Below are positions 52,901 through 63,599 of a stretch of 64,000 nt of DNA, piece after piece; within the stretch, counting starts at the first letter, position 1; each line of letters begins with the position of its first letter. Source of the DNA: Jackrogersella multiformis (taxonomy: Eukaryota; Ascomycota; Sordariomycetes; Xylariales; Hypoxylaceae); contig CADCXD010000001.1 in assembly GCA_902806575.1 (NCBI GenBank), positions 1,116,001 through 1,180,000 of the forward strand. Direction: 5' to 3'. The position numbers were made by a program, and so were the translations under genes. The notes under the pieces were generated by a model. It searched no databases. It saw only the letters and a program-made list of their open reading frames with translations, and had not been told where the DNA came from.

Positions 52901-54323
52901 TGTGGGAGGCTCCTCTGAAGCCTCGAGCCGGACCCAATCCCCAGAAAAGCATCCTATCCTGGTTAGAGAGTTGATGTCTACGTATACCCGTACCTCTTCG
53001 TCGTCCTCGGCCGTCGGCTTAGGATGAAGTAACTCTGACGGTATCGGGCTCATCAGACCATGGGCCTTGAAGAGACGGCCTTTGGGACGATCAGGACGAG
53101 CAGTAGTAGCAGTGAAACCAGAGAAGACAGAAGTAGGAGTATGGATGCCGTTAGTTTTCCTTCCACGCCCTATCGCCATCGCCATTGGCGTTCCCGGCTG
53201 CATGGTAGAGACGCCGCTGGCGTTGGTAGACGGCAGCGCCGGGGCTTGAAGAGAAATGATCTCATCCATCGAGTCATCCGAGAGCTCATCTTCATTTTCG
53301 GGATCGGATGCTTCTGTCTCAACATCGGTAACAAAATCTGAAGTATCGTTTGGCACATCCGTCTTAGCCCGTTCCTCGGCAGCGGAGTAGAATTGGTCAG
53401 TTGCTGTGTCTTCGTCGTCCTGGTGAACGTTGTTTAAAGCTTGCGGTGGAGCGATAGACTTCCTCCCCTGTTTTGATTGAGTATGACCTCTCGTCAGGAT
53501 GATCTTGGTACTTGGTGTTAGAATACCCTGTGCTACAGGTTCACATAGTGTTACCTTGCCAGGCGTAGAGGGAACATGTGTGATAGGGTGTGGCGGTAAT
53601 GGTAAAGGAAATAGATCTCCGTCATGGACGACTTTCAGAGTTCCCAAAGCCACACGCAAAGCAGCGGCGAGCCTGTCCATCGGTGTATCGCGTCCTGCAA
53701 CGGCCTTTTCTTTCCCAGAAGGGTGGTCGGTGAAGAAAGTCCCTTCTCCATTCTCAAGTCTCTTCACAAGGTCACTCTCGAGGTTTACGAATACGGTATC
53801 CAGAGGAAGAGCGGCGACATCCAACACTAGTATTTCGATACCGCTCCTGCTATGGCTAGAAAGCTTCGAGGGGGCGATCTGCTGCAATGTCGTCGCAAAG
53901 CTTTGGAGGGCGAAGGACGAAGGGGAGAATTGGACGGTCGAGTGAGCAAGGGCGGTAGATTTAGCGATTGGAACTATTGTCCAATTCGTTCGATGGGGAC
54001 TCGAAGACGGCGTCCAAGGGGCAATAGCAACGTGATGGATATCGGGGACTTGGTTAGTCTCACCGTCGCCGGATTCTGTATCACGTTCAAGTTCTTATTA
54101 GACCTGAACACGGCTACGTGCAGAGAGCTTGGGCATTCTCTCCGAGACACTTACCGTCTTGCAAGTGAGGAAACAGATCGGCAAATAGGTCATCGGATAA
54201 GATGCCAATATCTCCTTTCACATGATTGTCCAACACTAGCCTTGCTGAGATGGCCGGCTTGTCCTGCCTTCTCCTCCGCCTTCGTTTCCGATGGGAGACT
54301 GGGTCGCGACTCGGTGCAGCCAT
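49923..54323 (-). CDS. pex6: Peroxisomal AAA+ ATPase Pex6 (peroxin-6)
   Basis: Predicted subunit of the Pex1-Pex6 motor that extracts ubiquitinated Pex5 from the peroxisomal membrane. Three exons (54323-54155, 54048-50673, 50610-49923) encode 1,410 residues. The N-terminus is basic (RKRRRRRRQDKP). Two N-domains follow. D1 is degenerate: around residue 755 the P-loop reads SNQRNIGKAT, lacking the GxxGxGK form, as is usual for Pex6. D2 is canonical, with GPPGTGKT at about 1033, Walker B FFDELDS near 1090 and the NRPDLLDQALLRPGRFD arginine-finger region near 1140. Exon 1 joins with a GTAAGT donor and a CTAAC branch to give QDVPDIHHVAIAPW. After the AAA module there is a low-complexity tail (about 1295-1410) rich in Gln, Ser, Gly and KGKGK. 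It is divergent from the lipase gene. Confidence 0.95.
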
Positions 54324-55857
54324 TATCGCGACGTAAGGTTTTCAAATTCCTAAAGAGCGGTGCGCCGTGATGAGAATCATTAGGAAGATCAGGGCCCCGC
54401 AAATGGCGAGGCGTCGCGCGTAGGGGAAATTTCTAGAGGGCAATCAAGAGAGTAACCAATATTCAACGAAGACGAGGAGAAATAAAGAAGACACCAATTC
54501 GTAAAATGAAGCCAATGGGAAGCTAATGGGAATTTACTATCTACTAACGTCCCATAGAAGTCGATAGTAGCTAAACCATCTACCTGAAATGGTCTGTCGA
54601 GTCGTAGGAAGATCTCTTCTTCCGAGTCGACTAGAAAGTCTTCTTCGGTTTCGGGATCTGGTAATTTACTATGAAAATGATTTTGACCGAGGCACGCAGG
54701 TACCTAGGTAGCCTATATGTAATCGATTAGGTACTAGGTACTATGTACCTTACATTGTGCACAGACCCAGGATTCGCTGGCTCGAGTAATTGAATATTTA
54801 ATAGTGGATCTCAGATGGACGTTATCGATACTGCTGGTATGTACCCGGATAACCCGATTCATATAGGTACTTTCATGTCGCAAACAACTTTCACTCAGAC
54901 GTTATTTCTGTAATACCAAACAAACAACTATGAAATAACTAACTGACTAGCATTAAACTCACCAAAGAGTCGGTACAGCTAGTATTCTCATGTTCGCCTT
55001 CACATGTCTTTATTAGTGTTGGTATTAAAGTTACCTAGTACAGTAGGCGCACGCCACGGAGATCACCTAGTCTTAACCTTGGCTCTTCAATTTTTTCATT
55101 TGGCTTTCTCGCCTCTTATATAATTTAATACCTAGGAAGTACCTACCTAGGTACCTAAGGTATGTATTATTTCAATAGGGGACCAGGTACCTACCTAGTT
55201 CAGGGCCGTACCGGTAAAGCCCAGTAACAAAGACAGGATACCTATATAGGTACATGACGTACATCGATCTCCAAACCGCACACCTTGGCAAGATTCTATC
55301 CTCCTTCATCCTTGCAATAAAGGGGATCTTTTTCTATTTTTATCATAGTACTTTGTTCCTCAGGTCATCTACCGATTGACATCAAACGCAACATAACATC
55401 CTGCTCAGAGTCCAGACATCAGATTTATTTTATACATACCTACCTCCTAAGTATTCATTTCATCAGTGGCAGACTGCCTTTGGAATCCAAACCGGGTTCG
55501 GCGTTTGGGGCAACGCTTATAGGAAAGCCATGACGCGGCCGACTCAAGATTCCTAGAGGCTACCCAGGTCCTAAGTCTAGGTACCTCTTAGGGTTTAATA
55601 CCTGCCTACCTACCAGGTCCTACCTACCTAGGTAGGTAGGTAGTGTAGATACAATAGATCTAATGACGTAGCTTTACTTTCTTACTAGATGAACTTTTGA
55701 TGGATTTCCTTAATTTACCATTACTAAATCCATAGTTTTAAGGAAATTGTTTACTATGTTTTAGTTTAAGTAGAAGGATTCACCCATTGTTCAATCCCAT
55801 TCCGTTTTAAACCAGATGAATACAATCTTACCTACATCTTAATAGTCGAACATCGCA
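54324..55857. other. Divergent promoter region of pex6 and the lipase gene
   Basis: No gene is supported. TACCTAGGTA-family motifs occur at about 54700-54712, 55139-55165, 55188-55200 and 55438-55450, with a dense cluster at about 55600-55642. Confidence 0.6.
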
Positions 55858-58017
55858 ATGAGTCTCGATAGTGTCGACCATCGCTTACCTGAGCCGCAGC
55901 CACCGGGCCCCGCTGCTGATTATACAGCTATGGAATTCGCAAAGCAAGCAGAGAAGCTCTCCCTCCAGACAACTCAGAATAACGAGCATCCGGAGACCGT
56001 TGCTGTCGAGGCCCGTTTTATAACACCGCAGGACCCTATTATTGTTACCGCCGACGGGAACCGGTTGCCCACCGTTCCGCTTGAGCAAGCTTATAAATTA
56101 AACATACTGAAAGATGAATTAAATGCCGGCTTTTCCAAAGAGGCCGTTGGCCAAGTTGACGACAATGTCCAACCTTCGTCGAGCGCCGTCGCCGGCTTTG
56201 GCCCAGCATCCTATGCAGAAAATAAAGCGGCACAGAAATCGTCCGAGGGGTCATTGAGGAGGTCGATGCCGCCGACAAACACACATCCACTTTTCCCTCC
56301 TCTTCCCCTTTACGGACCGCCATCTTTGCTGAGAGATATACAATGCTGGACCTTCAGAGTGTCATCTTTTTTTCTAAGCGCGGCTTTCCTAGGCGTCATC
56401 GTCCTCGGTGCCTTGTTTACGAGCATACCTAGAGTATGTAGCCATATATGGCAACGCGTGACGTTCCGAAATCCCAACGCCCGACGACCTTTCTATGAAG
56501 AGGAAGTTCGGAGACTGAATGTGCGAAAAGAGCAAGCAAGATCCTGGAAGAGGCGGAAGTCTCAAGGTCAGAAGACCCCAGACCAAGAGAGTGCCCAGGG
56601 GAACGAAAGCCATGCGCCAACCGAGGGTGGACCGGATCCCGTTATTTGCGACGTCAGCTATTATGCGCGGAGGGTTGGCCTGGACATCGAAGAATTCCAA
56701 GTCCAGACTGAAGATGGATTTATTATTGACCTATGGCATGTCTACGACCCTCGAGAATACACCAAGTTAGATGACCAAGAGCGGTCATATCGGGGACCGG
56801 AGTTGTTCACGGGAGACAACAGGATTCGAATAAGAGACCCGGGCCAGAAGCGCAAATTCCCAGTACTTCTAATGCATGGTCTGCTTCAGAGTTCAGGGGC
56901 TTACTGCGTCAACGACGACGATTCGTTGGCGTTCTACCTCTGCAAATCGGGTTATGATGTATGGCTCGGGAATAACCGGTGCGGGTTTCATCCAAAACAC
57001 ACATTGCTTGATTACTCGGATCCTCGCATGTGGTGTTGGAATATCCGCCAGATGGGCGTATTCGATCTATCTGCGTTAGTGTCGCGGGTAATATTCGAGA
57101 CCGGATTTGAGAAGATCGGGCTGATATGCCATTCTCAAGGCACAACGCAAACATTCGTAGCTCTTGCTAAGGAGCAGCGCCCTGAGTTAGGAGAAAAGCT
57201 CACGGTATTCTGCGCTCTTGCGCCCGCGGCTTATGCTGGACCCCTGATTGGTAAGATGTACTTCAAGTTCATGCGGGTCATATCCCCGAGTCTCTTCAGA
57301 CTCATGTTCGGCATACACGCTTTCATTCCCCTGATGATGACCATGCATTCCATACTACACCCTGGTATCTACGGATGGCTTGGATATACCGTTTTCTCGT
57401 TTTTGTTCGACTGGACTGACACACGTTGGGATCGTGGCCTGAGAGACCGTATGTTTCAGTTTGCGCCAGTTTACGTGAGCTCTGAGTCGATGCGTTGGTG
57501 GCTGGGTCGGGAATGCTTCGCTAAACACAAATGCATCCTTTCTACTAAAGAGGAATGGCACAGTGAGGAGAGAGAAGATGGAACTGATGGACCTCTGGCA
57601 GAAACAGATAGCCAACGCAGAGATTCCGTTGTGACAACCGGTACTAGAGAACGTCATAGGAAGCCTAAGGGTGCGACGGCCTGGTACAATAGGCAGGTCT
57701 GCCCATTTGCGTTATGGGTAGCCGGGAACGATCAGCTCGTTGACGGAAGGAAATTGCTGCACCGATTTGAGAGAGGACGAGAGCCGCACGTCAACGTGGT
57801 TCACAGCAAGATTCTGCCGGATTACGAGCATCTCGACGTCATCTGGGCGATGGACGCAGTGGACCAGATATTCCAGGAGATCCGCGAGGTGCTGTGGAAG
57901 ACATGCGATGCCCGAGACAAGTGTAGGATACCAAGCGGCTGCGAGAACGTCGAAGCCTGGATACCAGAAAATACCGACGTGCACAATGGGGAGCAGTCGA
58001 GCAGTGATTCGGCGTAG
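55858..58017 (+). CDS. Membrane-anchored AB-hydrolase lipase, steryl-ester-hydrolase type (Yeh1/Yeh2/Tgl1-like)
   Basis: Predicted membrane-bound alpha/beta hydrolase of 719 residues that would release free sterol and fatty acid from steryl esters, probably at lipid droplets or the plasma membrane. The N-terminal 160 residues are disordered. One transmembrane helix lies at about 167-192 (FRVSSFFLSAAFLGVIVLGA). The AB-hydrolase-associated lipase region starts near 275 with VQTEDGFIIDLWHV, then LLMHGLLQSSG. The catalytic triad is visible: Ser426 in C-H-S-Q-G, Asp625 in AGNDQLVD and His658 in YEHLD. The first Gly of the G-x-S-x-G elbow is Cys here. A disordered acidic insertion (about 575-605) lies between core and cap. 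The gene is intronless, with the ATG at 55858 the first in frame. Substrate cannot be settled from sequence; triacylglycerol or steryl ester are both possible. Confidence 0.88.
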   Translation: MSLDSVDHRLPEPQPPGPAADYTAMEFAKQAEKLSLQTTQNNEHPETVAVEARFITPQDPIIVTADGNRLPTVPLEQAYKLNILKDELNAGFSKEAVGQVDDNVQPSSSAVAGFGPASYAENKAAQKSSEGSLRRSMPPTNTHPLFPPLPLYGPPSLLRDIQCWTFRVSSFFLSAAFLGVIVLGALFTSIPRVCSHIWQRVTFRNPNARRPFYEEEVRRLNVRKEQARSWKRRKSQGQKTPDQESAQGNESHAPTEGGPDPVICDVSYYARRVGLDIEEFQVQTEDGFIIDLWHVYDPREYTKLDDQERSYRGPELFTGDNRIRIRDPGQKRKFPVLLMHGLLQSSGAYCVNDDDSLAFYLCKSGYDVWLGNNRCGFHPKHTLLDYSDPRMWCWNIRQMGVFDLSALVSRVIFETGFEKIGLICHSQGTTQTFVALAKEQRPELGEKLTVFCALAPAAYAGPLIGKMYFKFMRVISPSLFRLMFGIHAFIPLMMTMHSILHPGIYGWLGYTVFSFLFDWTDTRWDRGLRDRMFQFAPVYVSSESMRWWLGRECFAKHKCILSTKEEWHSEEREDGTDGPLAETDSQRRDSVVTTGTRERHRKPKGATAWYNRQVCPFALWVAGNDQLVDGRKLLHRFERGREPHVNVVHSKILPDYEHLDVIWAMDAVDQIFQEIREVLWKTCDARDKCRIPSGCENVEAWIPENTDVHNGEQSSSDSA

Positions 58018-59110
58018 TAATCTTTAATCCTTATTTAGAACATGATACCCCTTTTCATACTTGCCTTTGGATAGGTATATATAAAGTATGATAATTGTTT
58101 AAAGTGTATATAATCTAAGAGAGCCATTAGGGGATATTCTTAGAAGGCATGATAATTACAAGTCACTCATAATAGAATATATAGCATTATCCGAAACCTA
58201 CAGTGAATCGGAGTTAAACTTACCCAATCTTAATTGTTATTTTTACCTGTCCTACCTACCTAGGGTACCTAGGAGGTAGGTACCAACAGATCTCCAGGGC
58301 TATCCAATCATTGGCGCAACCACGACAACGGCAACAACATGTTCAGCCAAACCTTAAAAGGTCCAAGTATAAGCCTCGACGTATCCCTTAGCGACACAAA
58401 CGAAGAATATCTTATTGTTTCTATTTCACCACCTAGGACCTATATAGAATACTACCTCTAAATAGAGGTTTTATGTAGGTTCACACCGCTTACGAACCCC
58501 AACCTCTCTCCAGAATTCCCCGCAGCGGCAGGTTTGAAGCTTATCTCTACAGGGTTAGATATTCCGGGGATCCCGTGCCATTTTCTTCAGGTTCAAGTGC
58601 TTACTTTATTCGGCTACTAGGTAGTGTATACAAGTCAGACTACATAGACTAGGGTTGACTGCGATGGGAGAGAACCCCTCTCGGATCAGGATCAGGATCG
58701 CAAGCCGGATTAGTGTAGTGATAGCTACCTACATTAGTATGTGACATATAAATCAATAAATTCCTCCCTATGTACCTATGTAGGTACTTCGTACTGAAAT
58801 GTACCTAGGTACTATAAAGTCAATTGGTCTTCTCCACTCAACTGGATCTAGCTCTAGCGTAGAACCGTCGTCTTTGAAGTTGGGGTCGTAGCTCTAAACC
58901 AGGAAGGAGCTGGGAGGGTTCATTGTTACACGGCCTCCCACGGCTTCTTTGTTAATTCTAATTTCTCATTTCTAACAACCTCGGAAGCTGGGAAGTTATC
59001 ACTGCGGGACGAAACGACTATCAACCTAGGTCCTAGGTAGCTCCACTGCTCCACTTGAATCTTTACCTCGAGTGCAACGCTACCGAAAACATAACTTACC
59101 TGTGTATCTA
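58018..59110. other. Spacer with palindromic repeats
   Basis: No gene is supported. TACCTAGGTACC-type motifs occur at about 58255-58283, 58778-58812 and 59030-59042. The region separates the lipase gene from the acyl-CoA ligase gene. Confidence 0.55.
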
Positions 59111-59187
59111 TTACTTACTTGTGTCTCTTACTTACTTGTGTCTCTTACTTACTTGTGTCTCTTACTTACTTGTGTCTCTTACTTACC
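59111..59187 (+). repeat. 17-bp tandem repeat in the leader of the acyl-CoA ligase gene
   Basis: Four perfect copies of the 17-mer TTACTTACTTGTGTCTC (59111-59127, 59128-59144, 59145-59161, 59162-59178) plus a 9-nt partial unit. The array is pyrimidine-rich and ends 88 bp before the ATG at 59275, so it lies in the promoter or 5' UTR. Perfect identity points to recent expansion, and copy number may vary among strains. Confidence 0.9.
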
Positions 59188-59274
59188 TGCTTATAATCAT
59201 AACCCAGCTGTTGTCTATACTGTTGTTCTCGAAGCATTCGTCTAGTCGTCCAAGTTTCGTAGGTAACCGTCATA

Positions 59275-61369
59275 ATGGTGATCGAGGCCTTACACGCACC
59301 TGTGCAGATCCCAAACCTCGATCTATGGCAGCTTATATTCGAGAAGAAGGATAAACCATGGGCAGATGACAAAGGTATGGTTATCATATATTAGAGATTC
59401 TGCTGGACATGAGATAAGATGATCTAAGACGTTGACATGAGATGATTCTAATGTAATCTCATAGAAATATATATCGATCCTGACACGGGACGCTCACACA
59501 CTTGGGCTCAGGTTAGAGATGCGGCACTTGAATTTGGAAAAGGGCTCAAATCTCAATGGGGCTTCAAGAAGGGCGATGCCCTCGGCTTCTTCTCGCCCAA
59601 TGATATCGATTATGCGCCAGTATGCTTTGGCGCGCTCTGGGCCGGCGGTGCCTGCTCGACTGCCAACCCGACCTACACAGCTAAGGAGCTAGCTTTTCAG
59701 ATGAAGGATTCCAACGTGGCCGGAATCGTGACGCAAATGCCCATGCTGCCCACGGTGCTCGAAGCCGCGAAGGCTATCGGTCTACCCGAAGACCGCATCA
59801 TTCTACTCGGCGACGCGAAGGATCCGTCGGGCAAGTTCAAACACTTCACCGAGATACGTAGCTCGAATTTCTTGGGAATAACTATGCCCCGCCCGAGACT
59901 GGACCCTAAGAAGGACACTGCCTTCCTCGTCTACAGCTCCGGAACTACCGGTCTGCCTAAGGGCGTCATCCTAACACATTATAACATCGGTGCCAACCTC
60001 ACGCAAATGGCCCATGTGGAACAACTTAATGGGCTATTCCACTCGGGTGGGATCGACGGTAAAGGTGACAAGCAGATAGCGGTGCTCCCGTTCTTCCACG
60101 TATATGTAAGTCATATATACCTTTTATCTATATTGATATCTATAATTACATATATATATACAAGGTCACCCTCAAGTCTACACCATAGTAAACTTACATG
60201 ATTAACAGGGCCTCACCTGTATCGCACTACAGAGCATATTTATGGGCATTCAAGCTATTGTGCTACCCAAGTTCGAGATCGAGAAATTCTGTAAGGCGAT
60301 CCAGGACTACGGCGTCACGTATGTCTCGATCCCACCGCCCGTGATCTTAGCGCTGGCCAAGCATCCCGCCGTCACGAAGTATGATTTATCTTCCGTGAAG
60401 TGGATGAATTCGGGAGCCGCGCCGCTGGGCCGCGACCTCGTTGAGTTAGTATGGCAGCGCTTGACAATTCCCGTAATGCAGGGGTACGGCCTCTCTGAGA
60501 CGGCACCCGTCCTTAGCAAAGGGAACATCGCCGACGTATGTAACATCGAGAGCTATTTCCCTCCTTCTTGATCTAGTTTTAGGAGTCAAGCGTCTCTAAT
60601 TGGGCTGGCTGAGGAATTGTTGTTCCTAAGATATGCCTAAAAGCCCTGAACCTTTGACCTAAAGACGTAATTGCTAACTCCTGTTTCTGCAGTGGGCTCG
60701 TTACAACGGATCCTGCGGAAAATTGATGCCAAATGTCCAACTCAAGGTCATCGACATCGAGTCTGGCCGAGAGCTCGCGCCGGGCGAGGGCGACGGGGAG
60801 CTCTGGTTCAACGGCCCAAATGTGTTTCCCGGCTACCTCAACCGCCCGGAGCTGCAGAAGGACACCTTCAGCGAAGACGGCTTCTTCAAGACGGGCGACA
60901 TTGGGTATATCGACGCCAAGGGCAACTTATATATCACGGACCGGCTGAAGGAGCTGATCAAGTATAGTAAGTACCCCCCAATCAGCGTCCTCTATCAGGG
61001 GTGAAAAGAAACAACATCTAACACCTATATCCAGAGGGTTTCCAAGTTGCCCCCGCCGAGCTCGAGGGCATATTGCTTGGCCACAACGAAATAGCGGACG
61101 CCTGCGTGGTCCCCGCGCACGACCACGAGCGGGAGACCGAAGTCCCCCGCGCGTACCTAGTCCTCCGGCCCGGCATCCCGCGCACCGACGAAAAGGCCGC
61201 CGAGATCGTGGCGTGGATCGATAGCAAGGTGGCGCAGCACAAGCGCCTGAGGGGCGGCGTGCGGTTCGTCGACGAGGTGCCCAAGAACGCCAGCGGCAAG
61301 CTGCTGCGTAGGATCTTGAAGGAGCAGGCTAGGAAAGAGGACGAGCGTGCTAAGGGGCCTAAGTTATGA
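59275..61369 (+). CDS. 4-coumarate:CoA-ligase-like / acyl-CoA synthetase (AMP-binding)
   Basis: Predicted ANL-superfamily ligase of 558 residues that would activate an aromatic or fatty carboxylic acid through an acyl-AMP to a CoA thioester. Motifs in order: P-loop YSSGTTGLPKG at about 190-200, QGYGLSETAP near 338, TGD near 423, the hinge DRLKELIKYKG near 438 and the catalytic-Lys motif PKNASGKLLRR near 530. Introns 59375-59464, 60106-60208, 60536-60692 and 60967-61034 all keep frame and use standard sites; spliced length is 559 codons. The start MVIEALHAPVQIPNLDLW is typical of the 4CL/luciferase-like branch. It ends GPKL, a non-canonical match to a type 1 peroxisomal targeting signal, so peroxisomal location is possible but not shown. 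Substrate is not determinable from sequence. Confidence 0.92.
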
Positions 61370-61861
61370 TGAAGATATAAGGGTGTGTGATAGGTGAAAT
61401 AGAATATTGGGGGTAGATATAAAGGTAGAGGTAGAGGTAGTGGTAGCATATAAAGCTACATTACCTAGGATGTAGAAGCTCTCTGTCTATCTTCAGGGAT
61501 ACCCAAGCGTATATAATTTTTTACATATACAGAAAATTGTACAGCTCAGCATCCCTTTCCTTTATTCTATCCGTGAGCGGCGTAATCTGTCGTTCGTTCC
61601 CAGTCTCGATTTTGAAATTCATATCCCCATATGCCCGTACGCCCGTGTATGAGCCGTTTTCTAGGCATGCCGCTGTGTAATAATGCACCTGGCCGTGGGC
61701 ACTCTCATCCTCGACCGTCGGTCGTCAAGTCGACGTCCTTTACCCCTCGAGCAAAGCCTTCCTTGGCGGGGTAAATATCGCGACCTTTAAGTTCGTCATC
61801 CATCCACCCACTCATCCGTATACCTAGGTACTCATGTACATAGGTATATACGTACCTACCC
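61370..61861. other. Convergent 3' spacer
   Basis: This stretch lies between the stops of the acyl-CoA ligase and atp11 genes. It has short GGTAGA repeats near 61425-61445 and a TACCTAGGTA motif near 61820-61830. No gene is seen. Confidence 0.55.
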
Positions 61862-62881
61862 CTAACCCAGCTTCTCGCTCTCCTCCAACAACCTCTCAAC
61901 GCTGAACCCGCCGCCGCCCCTGCTGAACTCCTCCAGCAGCCTCCTCTTCGCGGGGTCGGCGCCCTCGGCGCCGTAGAACCGCTGCATGAGCATGACGAGC
62001 CACCTGGCGTCGGCGACGGTGGCGCCGCGCCCTTCGACGACGGCGCCGGCCATGAGCACGAGGCCGGGGCGCGCGGCCAGCGCCTCGTCGAAGTAGTGGG
62101 TGGCGCTGGTGTGGGGCAGGGCCCACTCGCCGCGCGCCTTGTACTCGGCGAGCTGGGTGAACAGCACGGTGGCCGTGCCGTCGCCGAATACCCACTGCAG
62201 GTAGTGGATCTCGGCGCCGGCGGCACCGCGCGGCACCGGCAGCACGAACGCCGGGTGCCGCCGCGCCGTGGCCGCGAGCGCCGCGTACGACGCGCTTGGG
62301 ACCGCCGCGCACAGCGACTGCGGCGACGACGCGTGCCGCAGCCGCCATATCGCGCTGAGCTCTTTCTCCGGCAGCTGCCGCGCCTTGGGCAGGTCGAGGA
62401 TCGCCGAGAGCGGCTTGATGGCGGCGGCGGAGGAGGAGGAGGAAGTGGTTTTGGAGGGGTCGGCTGGCGGGGGCGTGGGAGGATGCTGGGCGAGCCCGTC
62501 GGGGCCCGGAGCATGTGGTTGCGCGGTGAGTGCTGTCGTCGTCGTCGTCGTCGTGCCGGGCGCCTCTTCATCCGCGAGCAGGGCGTCCAGACCCGGCACG
62601 GAGACGCGGTCCTTGCTCTTGAGCTCCTGTATGCGGTCGCGGTAGGCGTCCTTCAGCTCCTCGGCGTCCCTGAGCCCCTCTTCGCGGGCCTTGCGTTCGA
62701 GCTTCTCGCGGTATTTCTCGGCGACGCTGCGGCCGGCCTCGCGCGTGGTGGCCAGCAGCCGCACGTCGTGGACCTGGGCCCAGCGGCGCTGCTGGGTCGG
62801 GCTCGGCGGCGGCTGGCGGAGGCGGAACGGCTGCCGCCGCCCCAGGAGGTTGCGCAGGGCGGGGATGCGCGCCGTTGCCAT
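61862..62881 (-). CDS. atp11: Mitochondrial F1-ATPase assembly factor Atp11
   Basis: Predicted matrix chaperone of 339 residues that binds free F1 beta subunits during ATP synthase assembly (known role of yeast Atp11). The start at 62881 (MATARIPALRNLLGRRQPF) gives an Arg-rich, acid-free presequence ending near RRWAQVHDVR, typical of mitochondrial import. The frame also runs open upstream to an ATG at 63082, but that 67-residue extension looks like translated leader. A helical region (about 45-95) and a Thr/Pro/Ser-rich linker (about 105-160) precede the Atp11 domain (about 165-310), with LSAIWRLRH, HPAFVLPVPRG, HYLQWVFGD and a FTQLAEYKARGEWA...THYFDE core. The GC-rich coding sequence produces long plus-strand shadow frames. 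No intron is needed. Confidence 0.9.
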   Translation of the reverse strand: MATARIPALRNLLGRRQPFRLRQPPPSPTQQRRWAQVHDVRLLATTREAGRSVAEKYREKLERKAREEGLRDAEELKDAYRDRIQELKSKDRVSVPGLDALLADEEAPGTTTTTTTALTAQPHAPGPDGLAQHPPTPPPADPSKTTSSSSSAAAIKPLSAILDLPKARQLPEKELSAIWRLRHASSPQSLCAAVPSASYAALAATARRHPAFVLPVPRGAAGAEIHYLQWVFGDGTATVLFTQLAEYKARGEWALPHTSATHYFDEALAARPGLVLMAGAVVEGRGATVADARWLVMLMQRFYGAEGADPAKRRLLEEFSRGGGGFSVERLLEESEKLG

Positions 62882-63599
62882 TGGGAGGGGGGAGTTGGAC
62901 AAGATGAGACGAGAAAGGATTAATTGATTAGGTAATGGTATGTGTACCACACTTCCCTTGACGGATTGAGAGGAAGGTGGTTGAAAGAGAGACGTAGGAA
63001 GGAAAATAAATAAATTTTGAAGGTTAAGGTTAAGGTTTAGAGTAGAAACTCGACCGAACTTTTGGAAGCTGCAGATCGTCAAGGTACAGATACCGAAAGA
63101 AAAGAGAGAGAAAAACGTGGGGCACTAAAACGCTATTACCTTACTCATGTTCGGTACTTACACTTAGGTACACATGGTTGTGGGGACAAAGGAAGTCATT
63201 ACGTCTCCATGTTTTATAGAATCGGCAACCTATCAGAACTATCATGATTATAACTAACTTAGATTGTCTTTTAATCGTTTTAGAATATTCACTTTCATCA
63301 CTTCCACGAGTAGAGCAGATTTGGTTGATTAACAGAACTTTCGGTTCCTCCCGACACAAACACGATATCTACCTAGGTACCTAGGTAGGCTAACAAGCAC
63401 AGTATAGTATATAATCCAACCTGTTCTGTACAGGTATCTCTTCTTCTCGTCGAGTCTCTTCTAATCTCCCTGTTGACCACGACATGAAAATCGTCTCTAG
63501 GTCTAGGTCTAGATCTAGCTATATCTTCGCCTCGCGCTAACGTCTTTCTAATACGTCTCTTCTAGATCTATATATGGTATCACGTTCATCGGGTAACTC
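62882..63599. other. Spacer between atp11 and ccp1
   Basis: It should hold the atp11 promoter and leader and the ccp1 3' UTR. A TACCTAGGTACCTAGGTAGG motif lies at 63370-63389, and overlapping CTAGGTCTAGAT-type short repeats at about 63495-63520. No gene is supported. Confidence 0.5.

Noticed and set aside
62096..62923. Plus-strand open frame of 275 codons opposite atp11
   Set aside because: Arg/Gly-rich shadow of a GC-rich coding sequence. The Atp11 domain is clear on the minus strand.
62882..63082. N-terminal extension of Atp11 from an upstream in-frame ATG
   Set aside because: The 67 extra residues (NLNLNLQN and similar) look like translated leader. The internal Met at 62881 begins a proper Arg-rich mitochondrial presequence.
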